From positions 1 through 51,785 of the forward strand of contig NZ_MUNO01000028.1 of NCBI RefSeq assembly GCF_002001015.1: a stretch of 51,785 nucleotides of DNA. The letters are read 5' to 3'. Of this stretch, positions 26,066 to 33,208 are shown piece after piece. Position 1 is the stretch's first letter; every line of letters starts with the position of its first letter. This stretch comes from Polaromonas sp. A23 (lineage in GTDB: Bacteria; Pseudomonadota; Gammaproteobacteria; Burkholderiales; Burkholderiaceae_C). The notes under the pieces are model-generated. The model searched no databases, had not been told where the DNA came from, and worked only from the letters and a program-made list of their open reading frames with translations. Position numbers and translations under genes: made by a program.

Positions 26066-27351
26066 ACGTCGGCCTCCATCACTTCGCGCCAGTATTGGTA
26101 CATGCCGCGTATCAATGTTTCGGTGACCATGTGGTCGGTGTCCTCAACCGTGCGCCCGCCGAGTTCGGCCAGGGTGCGGTGGTAAGGCTTCTGCTCGAAG
26201 CCCTGCTGCGAGAACTCGATCACCTCGCCGTCGTCGGCCGACACGAAGCCGGCCGGGCCGAACAGGTTGGCCTGGCGCAGCCGGCGCTGCGTCATCTCCG
26301 GCGTGTCGTCCGCAAAGCCGAAATGCGTCCACACGAAATCGAAGGAGCCATGGCCGTCGGGCTGAATGTGGCGCGTCGATACGCTGTTGACCTGCTGCTG
26401 CAGGATGACGCTGGGAAACAGCGTCATCATCACCGCAGTGGGGCCTTTCCACCAGGGCTCGGGCACGATGTCGAGAAAGCGCGGATCGTGAAGCTCCATG
26501 CTTTCCTTGAAGCTGGACACCTGCGTGACCTGGTCGGCCTTACCGGACTGGCCGCGCGTGGAGATCATGGCCGCATGGCGGTGGCGGGCGTCCATCTTCA
26601 GCTCGCTCTTGTTGTCTGCGCGCCAGAGGCCGAAGGTAACAAACCACGTATGCAGCAGGCCGGGGTGGTAGGGGTCTTTGATGTTTTCCTGCATCAGCTT
26701 CCAGTTGCCCGGAATACGCTGGCGGTTGTAGCCCAGAATCGTCAGCTTGCGGCCGTCAAACAGGCGGTCGAAATAGCCGAGGATGACCGGCCCGAGGAAG
26801 TCTTCGAGCGACTCGATGCCGTGGTCGAAGCTGGCAAACACCACACCGCCGCGCGTTGCGACCTTGAGCTTGTTGAGGCCGTGGTCGGTGGTCTTGAAGT
26901 CTGCGGGCATGCCGCCGTTGACCTTGCCGTCCTGTTTGACACCGCGGCGAAACGGCACACCCTGCAGATCACCTTTCAGTGTGTAGCTCCACTGGTGATA
27001 AGGGCACACAAACTCTTTTTTGTTGCCATGGCGTTCACGGCAGAACTGCATGCCGCGGTGGGCGCAAACATTCTCAACCACGCTGATGCCGCCGTCGGTA
27101 TCGCGCACCATGATCACCGACCGCTCGCCGATCACCGTGCGCTTGAAGTCGCCGGCGTTGGGGATCTCGGCGTCGAGGCCGACGTAGCTCCAGTGTTTGT
27201 TGTAGAAAAAGCGCTCAAGCTCTTTCTTGTGCTGGTCCGGCTCGGTATAGGCCATGAAGGGAATCCGGCTTGTGCCTTCTGATTCCCAATGAATCTCGAT
27301 GGGAAAGGTTCCGCCGGGTGCGGTGGTGGATGCCGTCGTGGGTGCAGTCAT
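26062..27351 (-). CDS. nagG: Salicylate 5-hydroxylase large (alpha) subunit
   Basis: A 429-residue Rieske non-heme iron oxygenase. Rieske ligands are CAHRG (Cys96, His98) and CPYHQW (Cys116, His119). The mononuclear iron site is [12 protein letters not shown] (Asn223, Asp226, His229, His234). It hydroxylates salicylate, or a similar 2-substituted benzoate, at C5 to gentisate in the NagG class. AAGGAG precedes the ATG. A 45-base gap separates it from nagK. The substrate is supported by the gentisate genes and the NahR-type regulator rather than by residues I can name. Confidence 0.92.
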   Translation of the reverse strand: MTAPTTASTTAPGGTFPIEIHWESEGTSRIPFMAYTEPDQHKKELERFFYNKHWSYVGLDAEIPNAGDFKRTVIGERSVIMVRDTDGGISVVENVCAHRGMQFCRERHGNKKEFVCPYHQWSYTLKGDLQGVPFRRGVKQDGKVNGGMPADFKTTDHGLNKLKVATRGGVVFASFDHGIESLEDFLGPVILGYFDRLFDGRKLTILGYNRQRIPGNWKLMQENIKDPYHPGLLHTWFVTFGLWRADNKSELKMDARHRHAAMISTRGQSGKADQVTQVSSFKESMELHDPRFLDIVPEPWWKGPTAVMMTLFPSVILQQQVNSVSTRHIQPDGHGSFDFVWTHFGFADDTPEMTQRRLRQANLFGPAGFVSADDGEVIEFSQQGFEQKPYHRTLAELGGRTVEDTDHMVTETLIRGMYQYWREVMEADV

Positions 27352-27396
27352 CGCTGTCTCCTTGGTTTTCAGTCTTCTGTTTTCCGCGCTTGCGTG

Positions 27397-28092
27397 TCAG
27401 GCCCGCACCGCGACCGAGATGCCGGCTAGGCCCGCGATGTTGCCTTGCATCACGTCGCCTGCAAGCACGGCGTTCACGCCTTCGGGGGTGCCGGTCATGA
27501 TGAGGTCGCCGGGCTCCAGCGTTTCATATTCGGACAGGTAGGCAATGCATTCCGAAACCGACCAGATCAGCTTGGCGATGTCTGACGATTGGCGGGCGCC
27601 GCCATTGACGGTGACGCTGATGGCGCCTTCAGCCACATGGCCGCTGTCAGCCACGCGGGACAGCGCACCTATGGGCGCCGAGCGCGAGAAGGACTTGCCG
27701 AATTCCCACGGACGGCCTTTGTCGCGCGCATCGAGTTGCAGGTCGCGGCGTGTCATGTCCAGCCCTACGCCGTAGCCGTAAACGTGGCTAAGCGCATCGG
27801 CCACGGTGATGTTGCGGCCGCCCTTGCCGATCGCAACGACGAGCTCAATTTCGTGGTGAAAGCTATTCGTCTTCGGCGGATAGGGAATGGTGACCGGTGA
27901 CGAGGCATCGACGGCCGCGTTGGCCGGTTTCATGAAGAAGAATGGCGGGTCGCGGTCAGGGTCTTTGCCCATCTCGCGTGCATGGGCGGCGTAGTTGCGG
28001 CCCACGCAAAAAATGCGGTTGACGGGAAATCGTTCACTGATACCTGCAACAGTGAGCGTGGGAAGGGTGACGGGTTCGATGGCGTAGTTCAT
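27397..28092 (-). CDS. nagK: Fumarylpyruvate hydrolase (FAH family)
   Basis: A 231-residue fumarylacetoacetate-hydrolase-family enzyme. It hydrolyses fumarylpyruvate to fumarate and pyruvate, the last step of the gentisate route. Metal ligands are Glu81 and Glu83 ([11 protein letters not shown]) and Asp112 ([12 protein letters not shown]), and [10 protein letters not shown] is typical of this branch. The ATG at 28092 lacks a clear Shine-Dalgarno sequence, and the frame is open for 80 further codons upstream into nagI. I chose 28092 because family proteins start close to this point. The gap to nagI is 37 bases. Confidence 0.92.
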   Translation of the reverse strand: MNYAIEPVTLPTLTVAGISERFPVNRIFCVGRNYAAHAREMGKDPDRDPPFFFMKPANAAVDASSPVTIPYPPKTNSFHHEIELVVAIGKGGRNITVADALSHVYGYGVGLDMTRRDLQLDARDKGRPWEFGKSFSRSAPIGALSRVADSGHVAEGAISVTVNGGARQSSDIAKLIWSVSECIAYLSEYETLEPGDLIMTGTPEGVNAVLAGDVMQGNIAGLAGISVAVRA

Positions 28093-28129
28093 GTGTGTAC
28101 TGCGAAGAATGTGAAAGGTTGAAAAATTT

Positions 28130-29179
28130 TCAGGCGCGGTGTTCGCGCCACAGGCCGAGGGCCTGTTGTACCGGGCGGTCTGAATAGCTGAAGAGCACGG
28201 CCTCGGGACCGGCGCGGAACTGGTGGCTGTGCCAGGACGGCACCACCAGCACGTCGTTTTCATCGAGGCGAACCGTTTTTCCTTCGACGGTCGCCTCGGC
28301 GTTGCCGCTGAGGCACACGTACACCGTGCCATCGGTGCAACGGTAAGGCCGCGTTTCGAAACCGGCCGGAATCAGCTGGGAGAACGCGGCCATCGTCGGC
28401 ATCGGCGAGCGGCCGGTGGCCGGGTTGACGTAGCGCTGTTTGTGGCCGAAGTGCGCATCGGGCGCACCGCCGGCGGCTATGGCTTTTAACGATGCCAGTG
28501 TGCGTTCCCAGGGGTAGACAAACACCTTGGTCGGCTCGGCGGGCTGCTGGTAGAAATCGACCGGGACCATGTTGGAGCCGTAACGCGCCAGCGCATCCCC
28601 TTCCGGCCGGGCGACGGCCTGGTAGGCGCTGTCGCTTTTCTCTGCAAATCCGGCATCGAGGAAACGCACGATGGGAATGTCCAGGCCGTCGAGCCAGACG
28701 ACCGGCTGGTCGCCCAGGTTGCCGTGGTCGTGCCAGGTCCAGGCCGGCGTGATGATGAAGTCGCCGCGGCGCATGGTCGTGCGTTCCCCGTCGACCGCTG
28801 TGTAGGCGCCCTCACCGTCCAGCACCAGCCGAAGCGCGGACTGGGTGTGGCGGTGCGCCGGCGCCACTTCGCCCGGCATGATGAGCTGCAGGCCGGCATA
28901 CAGCGACTGCGTGATGCAGGACTGGCCGCGCAACGCGGGGTTTTCCAAAATCAGCACGCGGCGTTCAGCCTCGGCCGCGCTGATCAAGGTGCCCGCTTCC
29001 ATGACACGTTCGCGCACGTCGGCGTACTTCCACGCGTGCGCGACTGCCGGCGACTTGGGGGAGTGCGGCACCAGCGCGCCCAGCACCTCCCACAAGGGTG
29101 TCATGTTGTCCACGCCGATGCGATCGTAATAGGCTTTGCGGTTCAGCTGGGAATCAAGGTCTGTATTTCTGCTGTTCAT
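28130..29179 (-). CDS. nagI: Gentisate 1,2-dioxygenase
   Basis: A 349-residue bicupin dioxygenase that opens gentisate between C1 and C2 to give maleylpyruvate, using Fe(II) and oxygen. The first cupin has His109 and His111 ([16 protein letters not shown]) and His150/His152 (WTWHDHG). A second cupin near the C-terminus contains [10 protein letters not shown]. Length and blocks match bacterial gentisate dioxygenases. AGGAA precedes the ATG at 29179. It is the second gene of the catabolic run, 28 bases after nagAa. Confidence 0.95.
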   Translation of the reverse strand: MNSRNTDLDSQLNRKAYYDRIGVDNMTPLWEVLGALVPHSPKSPAVAHAWKYADVRERVMEAGTLISAAEAERRVLILENPALRGQSCITQSLYAGLQLIMPGEVAPAHRHTQSALRLVLDGEGAYTAVDGERTTMRRGDFIITPAWTWHDHGNLGDQPVVWLDGLDIPIVRFLDAGFAEKSDSAYQAVARPEGDALARYGSNMVPVDFYQQPAEPTKVFVYPWERTLASLKAIAAGGAPDAHFGHKQRYVNPATGRSPMPTMAAFSQLIPAGFETRPYRCTDGTVYVCLSGNAEATVEGKTVRLDENDVLVVPSWHSHQFRAGPEAVLFSYSDRPVQQALGLWREHRA

Positions 29180-29207
29180 GAGGGTTCCTGTTGATCGGTC
29201 TGATCGG

Positions 29208-30191
29208 TCATGTGCCGCTGGCGTAAAACGCATCGGCATAGATTTGTTCGGGCAGCACGCCCATCTGGCGCACCAGCAGGCTGGTGGCCTCGACCATGGG
29301 CGGCGCACCACAGAGGTAGGCCCGGAAGCCGTCGAGGCTGGGCCAGTCCTGGGCGATGGCTTCGGTCACCAGGCCGGTGCGGCAGCCGGGCGCCTGGCCG
29401 GAGGCAAGCACGACGTGCACCTTCAGTTGCGGATGCTGGCGCTCAAGCTCTGCCAGCCATTCGCGGCCGTAAACGTCGCGCTCGGAACGAACGCCGAAGT
29501 ACAGGTGAATGCTGTTGCGCATGCCTTCGACAATGACACCGCGGATGACGGACAGAATCGGCGCCAGGCCTGTACCGCCGGCCACGCAGAGCATCGGCCC
29601 CGCATGCTTGCGGCGCAGATAGGCCGAGCCCAGCGGGCCGCTGACGCGCACCGCGTCGCCAACCTTCAGCGTGTTGGCGATGTAGCCAGTGACGCGGCCC
29701 TCGGCGACCAGGCGCACATGGAACTCAAGCTCGCCGTCGGCGCAGAGGCCCGCCATCGAATACGGCCGGATGTGCTCGGGCGTGAACTGAAGCTGGGCAT
29801 ATTGCCCGGGTGAAAACTCGATGGGCTTGGCCGGCTTCAGCCGCAGGCGTTTGATGTCGTGGGTCTGGTCCTCCACCGCAACGACGGTGGCCTTGACGAT
29901 TCTTGCCGTATGGACCACCACCTCGTCGGGCTCGGGAATTTCAACAATGCAGGATTCGGTCAGAAAGGTCTGGCAGGCCAATACGTACTGGTCGCTGGCT
30001 GCCCCCGGCCGCTGCGCCTCCCCACCCGAGGCGAGCACCTGCCCTTCGACGAGCTTGCAGCGGCAGGTGCCGCAACGCCCGGCCAGGCAGCTGTATGACA
30101 CCGGCACGTCATTCGCGCGCAGGGCTTCCAGCAGGTTCACCCCTGCGGTGACGCTTAGCGTGCGCTGGAGAGGGCGGACAAAAATTTCCAT
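29208..30191 (-). CDS. nagAa: Ferredoxin reductase of the hydroxylase system
   Basis: A 327-residue flavo-iron-sulfur reductase passing electrons from NAD(P)H to the ferredoxin NagAb. An N-terminal plant-type [2Fe-2S] domain has Cys35, Cys40, Cys43 and Cys73 (SCLAGRCGTCRC). The FAD domain follows with RPYSM (142-146), then the NAD domain with GGTGLAP (205-211) and a C-terminal aromatic-reductase end. It is the first gene of the run, read away from the LysR gene. The promoter with TTGACT lies about 100 bases upstream. Confidence 0.93.
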   Translation of the reverse strand: MEIFVRPLQRTLSVTAGVNLLEALRANDVPVSYSCLAGRCGTCRCKLVEGQVLASGGEAQRPGAASDQYVLACQTFLTESCIVEIPEPDEVVVHTARIVKATVVAVEDQTHDIKRLRLKPAKPIEFSPGQYAQLQFTPEHIRPYSMAGLCADGELEFHVRLVAEGRVTGYIANTLKVGDAVRVSGPLGSAYLRRKHAGPMLCVAGGTGLAPILSVIRGVIVEGMRNSIHLYFGVRSERDVYGREWLAELERQHPQLKVHVVLASGQAPGCRTGLVTEAIAQDWPSLDGFRAYLCGAPPMVEATSLLVRQMGVLPEQIYADAFYASGT

Positions 30192-30269
30192 CGTGGTCGG
30201 TCTGGGTATGTCTCGTGGGAGAGTTGCCTTGCCGCATGTTTTCTGGTGAACATCAGCGGCTATGGGGCA

Positions 30270-30298
30270 ATGATCTGAGGCCCACCAAAATCAGTCAA
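30270..30298 (-). promoter_or_regulatory. Candidate sigma-70 promoter for the nag-liv operon
   Basis: On the minus strand TTGACT (30298-30293) is followed 17 bases later by GATCAT (30275-30270). The -35 is close to consensus and the -10 is weak, as expected for an activator-dependent promoter. Transcription would start near 30262, giving a leader of about 70 bases before nagAa. Confidence 0.5.
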
Positions 30299-30304
30299 TA
30301 CAAT
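30299..30304 (+). promoter_or_regulatory. Candidate -10 element of the LysR gene
   Basis: TACAAT matches the -10 consensus at five of six positions and directly abuts the opposing -35 of nagAa. No good -35 is seen 16-18 bases upstream. The start would be near 30311, about 55 bases before the ATG at 30366. Confidence 0.4.
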
Positions 30305-30320
30305 GGCATTAATGTTCTGT

Positions 30321-30335
30321 ATCACTGAAATCAAT
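30321..30335 (-). promoter_or_regulatory. Candidate NahR/NagR-type binding box
   Basis: On the minus strand this reads ATTGATTTCAGTGAT. It has the same length and the same ATT and TGAT ends as the NahR consensus ATTCACGCT-NN-TGAT, with 8 of 13 defined positions matching. It lies about 60-73 bases upstream of the predicted nagAa start, where NahR binds in nah and sal promoters. It also lies just downstream of the predicted start of the LysR gene, consistent with autorepression. Confidence 0.45.
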
Positions 30336-30365
30336 AACTCTTTCAATATCCCTTAGGAGTCGCAG

Positions 30366-31271
30366 ATGGAACTCAAGGACATCGACCTGAACCTGCTGGT
30401 GATCTTTAACCAGCTGCTGACCGAAAGAAGCGTCTCCAAGGTGGCGGAGAACCTGGGCTTGGGGCAGCCCGCCGTCAGCAATGCCCTGGCGCGCCTGCGC
30501 AAGCTGTTTGGCGACGAACTTTTCCTGCGCACGTCGAGCGGTATGCAGCCCACGCCCTTTGCGGACCAATTGGCCGAATCGATAGGCTATGCGCTGGGCA
30601 TGATTCACGGCGCAATCAACGTCAAGAATTCGTTCGATCCCGCCAGCAGCAAACGCCGCTTTACCGTGGGCATGACCGACATCGGCGAGATCTACTTCCT
30701 GCCGCTCTTGATGGAAAAAATCCAGAAAGTGGCGCCGGGGGTTTCCATCAGCACGGTGCGCAATACAACGGTCAACCTGAAAGATGCCATGGAGGCAGGC
30801 CACGTCGATCTGGCGATTGGGCTGCTGCCCCAATTGAAAGCCGGCTTCTTCCAGCAGCGCCTGTTCTCTCAGCAATACGTTTGTGTGTTTCGCAAAAACC
30901 ATTCACTGGACAAGCGAAAGATTTCTTCAGCTGATTTTTTTGCAACCGATCACGTCGTGATTGCGTCTGCAGGAACCGGGCACGGGAAAGTCGACGAAAT
31001 TCTGGACAGCGGCTCCCAGAAAAGACGAATACGCCTCACCGTTCCGCATTTCGTCGCGATTGGTCATATTCTTCAATCTACCGACATGGTGGCTACAGTG
31101 CCCGAGCGTCTGGCAGAAAAAATGGTGACGCCGTTCAACCTCAAATACGTCACCCATCCCGTCAAGTTGCCGCAAATCGCCATCAATCTTTTTTGGCACG
31201 CCAAGTATCACAAAGACCCGGCAAATCAGTGGCTCAGATCGCTTGTTTTTGACACGCATTCGGACCGGTGA
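30366..31271 (+). CDS. nagR: LysR-family regulator, NahR/NagR type
   Basis: A 301-residue LysR transcription factor. The N-terminal helix-turn-helix (MELKDIDLNLLVIFNQLL, then GQPAVSNALARLRKLF) and effector domain (TDIGEIYFLPLLM, SAGTGHGKVDE, AINLFWHAKYHKD) closely follow NahR/NagR, the salicylate-responsive activators of naphthalene and salicylate genes. It should activate the divergent operon starting at nagAa when bound to salicylate or its analogue. AGGAG sits 6 bases before the ATG. The coding sequence is somewhat less GC-rich than the window average. Confidence 0.93.
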   Translation: MELKDIDLNLLVIFNQLLTERSVSKVAENLGLGQPAVSNALARLRKLFGDELFLRTSSGMQPTPFADQLAESIGYALGMIHGAINVKNSFDPASSKRRFTVGMTDIGEIYFLPLLMEKIQKVAPGVSISTVRNTTVNLKDAMEAGHVDLAIGLLPQLKAGFFQQRLFSQQYVCVFRKNHSLDKRKISSADFFATDHVVIASAGTGHGKVDEILDSGSQKRRIRLTVPHFVAIGHILQSTDMVATVPERLAEKMVTPFNLKYVTHPVKLPQIAINLFWHAKYHKDPANQWLRSLVFDTHSDR

Positions 31272-31575
31272 TGCGAAAGAGCGCTTTCATCGGGCACTCC
31301 AAGCTCGGTGATAAATGACGGACCTCAACCGGTCGCACAGACAAGAACAGGAAGCCCCTTGGCCACTCATGCGGTCCGCAAAATCGTTTCGGCTGTTTTC
31401 ACGCCGTAATTACAAGAGAAAAGTGCCGGTAGCCCAATAAAAGCGGGCGCAAGTAGCTACCAAAAGAGTAGCAAATTGATCGCATCTGGATATGCGCCTC
31501 TAGCCAGTTAGGTCGCAGCCACTAGTAGAAACCCTGATGATTAGCCATCACTGATCCACTTTCAAAGGAAACACC
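31272..31575. other. 304-base spacer with one dispersed repeat
   Basis: The spacer after the LysR gene contains a full two-hairpin repeat (31408-31474, minus orientation) and the leader of the phasin-like gene, with AAAGGAAA before its ATG. No further gene or RNA was recognised. Confidence 0.6.
31408..31474 (-). repeat. Dispersed two-hairpin repeat, copy after the LysR gene
   Basis: On the minus strand, TTGCTACTCTTTTGGTAGC is a perfect left hairpin. GCGCCCG-CTTTTATT-GGGC is the right hairpin, followed by a GGCACTTTTC tail. It does not follow a gene on its own strand. Confidence 0.75.
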
Positions 31576-32097
31576 ATGAGCGCCAAGAACCTGTCTACCG
31601 TTGCAACCGACTTGATCGAGTCTTACGGCAACACTGCCAAAAACGTGATCGATGCCTACCGCGCAGGCGGCGAGCGCGTGGTGACGCTGCTGGAGCAGCG
31701 CTGGAACAGCGCACTGAAAGAGTCGCGCTCGGAACTGACGGCTGAAACCGCCAAGAACGCACGCGCAGCGCAAGCCGCCTTCAGCGCCTACTACACCAAG
31801 GGCTTGACCTTCACGACCAACGGCGCACAGCAAGTGGTGACGCAGCTGGTGAAGCTGGCTGAGACCGGCGTGGAACGCGCTGCTGCCAACGCTGCCCTGT
31901 TTGAAGAAAAAACCGGCGCAAGCGCTTTGACCACACTGGCCGCAGCCACTGCCCCCGGCGCACTGGCACTGAGCAAGCTGGCCGCACAAATTGAACAGAA
32001 AACCGCAGAACTCGCTAGCAAGATTGCCGGCGACGACGTGACCACCGTCAGCGCCAAGCGCAGCTCGGCTTTCGGCCAACGCCGCAAGGCCGCCTGA
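31576..32097 (+). CDS. Phasin-like helical protein
   Basis: A 173-residue Ala-rich, largely helical protein without a signal peptide. The pattern of amphipathic heptads (LIESYGNTAKNVIDAYRAGG, then LLEQRWNSALKES and VTQLVKLAETGVERAA) and the basic tail (FGQRRKAA) resemble phasins, which coat polyhydroxyalkanoate granules. Assignment is by composition and pattern, not by a diagnostic motif. AAAGGAAA precedes the ATG. A strong intrinsic terminator follows at 32175. Confidence 0.6.
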   Translation: MSAKNLSTVATDLIESYGNTAKNVIDAYRAGGERVVTLLEQRWNSALKESRSELTAETAKNARAAQAAFSAYYTKGLTFTTNGAQQVVTQLVKLAETGVERAAANAALFEEKTGASALTTLAAATAPGALALSKLAAQIEQKTAELASKIAGDDVTTVSAKRSSAFGQRRKAA

Positions 32098-32120
32098 ACG
32101 GTCAAGCCCGTTTTCTTCAG

Positions 32121-32178
32121 GTAAAAAGCTATGCCAGCCCTTTAAATACGGGCGCCACCAGCTACTGAAAATATAGCG
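32121..32178 (-). repeat. Dispersed two-hairpin repeat, copy between convergent genes
   Basis: On the minus strand, GCTATATTTTCAGTAGC forms the left arm. GCGCCCG-TATTTAAA-GGGC forms the right arm and an AGCTTTTTACC tail follows. It lies downstream of the minus-strand ArsR gene (stop 32233) with its T-run on the distal side. Confidence 0.75.
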
Positions 32179-32208
32179 CCGCCCCGCAAGGGGCAGGCGC
32201 TTTTCTTT
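32175..32208 (+). terminator. Intrinsic terminator after the phasin-like gene
   Basis: AGCGCC-GCCCC (32175-32185) pairs with GGGGC-A-GGCGCT (32190-32201) around a GCAA tetraloop with a single bulged A, followed by TTTCTTT. The stem is 11 bp with a stable loop. Confidence 0.7.
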
Positions 32209-32232
32209 GCCCGCTTTTCTCGCTTTGGCGCG

Positions 32233-32580
32233 TCAGCCGTTTTCCAGCGATAGCTTGAGGCGGCCCAAAGCCTGGTCCCACTGCTGGGCAATCAGCTCAA
32301 GCGAGCGGCGAGCTTCTTCCACCTGTTGCGGGTCAAACTGCCATAGACGCTCTCGGCCGACCTTGACATCGCGCACCAGCCCGGCATCAGCCAGCACCTG
32401 CAGATGGCGGGTGACGGCCTGGCGGGTCACCTCGGTTGTGGCGGTAAGTTGCGCGATTGACACCGCGCCGCCCACACACAGAACCGTCACCAGGCGCAGA
32501 CGAGTCTCGTCGCCCAGCGCGGCAAACACCGAAGCGGGGCCCGGCTGCGGCACGGGCATGGCTTTACGCACTGGCGACAT
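32233..32580 (-). CDS. ArsR-family transcriptional regulator
   Basis: A 115-residue winged-helix protein. It carries the typical FAALGDETRLRLVTVL start, the recognition helix TEVTRQAVTRHLQVLADAGL and the wing VKVGRERLWQFDP. No metal-binding cysteines of the ArsR/SmtB type are present, and it fits the subclass usually paired with SRPBCC genes. The start at 32580 overlaps the upstream SRPBCC gene by 17 bases; an alternative ATG at 32559 lies just after that gene's stop. It probably autoregulates the pair. Confidence 0.88.
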   Translation of the reverse strand: MSPVRKAMPVPQPGPASVFAALGDETRLRLVTVLCVGGAVSIAQLTATTEVTRQAVTRHLQVLADAGLVRDVKVGRERLWQFDPQQVEEARRSLELIAQQWDQALGRLKLSLENG

Positions 32581-33025
32581 GGGCCTGGATGTTGCGTATC
32601 TGCCCGTCCCAGCCGCCGCTGTTCATGCGGAAGGCTTCCGCACGCCGCGCCAGCGGGATCTGGTCAAAGCCGGACTCCACCGTGCGCAGCAGCGTGCCTT
32701 CCCCTGCGTCCTGCAGCTCGAAGGTCACCAGCGTGGTCGGTTCCTTGCTGTAGTCGATGGCCGGGTCCACGGCATAAGGGTGCCAGCGGTAAGAGAAAAG
32801 CGTCTCCGGCTCCACACGCTCGACCAGTACGTCAAACATGACGTGTTCATAGCCGGCAATGGTGATTGGCCCTTGCGTGCGCTGCCCGGGTTTAAAGGTT
32901 TTTCCCTTGAGCGCGACGCCGAACCATTTGCCAAACTCTTCGGCATTGGAAAGCGCGCGCCAAACGCGGGAGCGCGGCGCCTGGATCAGGGTGCTTCTTT
33001 CGATGCGGTCGGTGGATGAAGTCAT
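32564..33025 (-). CDS. SRPBCC (AHSA1-like) protein
   Basis: A 153-residue START-like lipid- or ligand-binding fold protein of the AHSA1/activator-of-Hsp90 homologue type. Blocks include IERSTLIQAPRSRVWRALSN, FGKWFGV and FSYRWHPY. Such genes are commonly coupled to an ArsR-family regulator as here; the ligand is unknown. AAGGAG precedes the ATG at 33025. An open frame extends 17 codons upstream without support. Confidence 0.87.
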   Translation of the reverse strand: MTSSTDRIERSTLIQAPRSRVWRALSNAEEFGKWFGVALKGKTFKPGQRTQGPITIAGYEHVMFDVLVERVEPETLFSYRWHPYAVDPAIDYSKEPTTLVTFELQDAGEGTLLRTVESGFDQIPLARRAEAFRMNSGGWDGQIRNIQAHVASA

Positions 33026-33208
33026 ATGCAATCTCCTTGTTGCATTTATTTTTGACCAGGGCCAACAAAAGAGCAACTATTTTGTTGCATTAATTGCAAA
33101 CAAATGAAACTGAAGCAGCCGTTGTTGACCGCGCACCCGCATTGCGCGGTGAGCCGCCGGACAAGTTGGGGGCAACGCGCCGCAAAGACAGCGCGCCCCA
33201 GCTCCCCT

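Noticed and set aside
26095..27282. Long plus-strand open frame opposite nagG
   Set aside because: It mirrors the nagG coding strand and has no motif or ribosome site; nagG is unambiguous by its Rieske and iron ligands.
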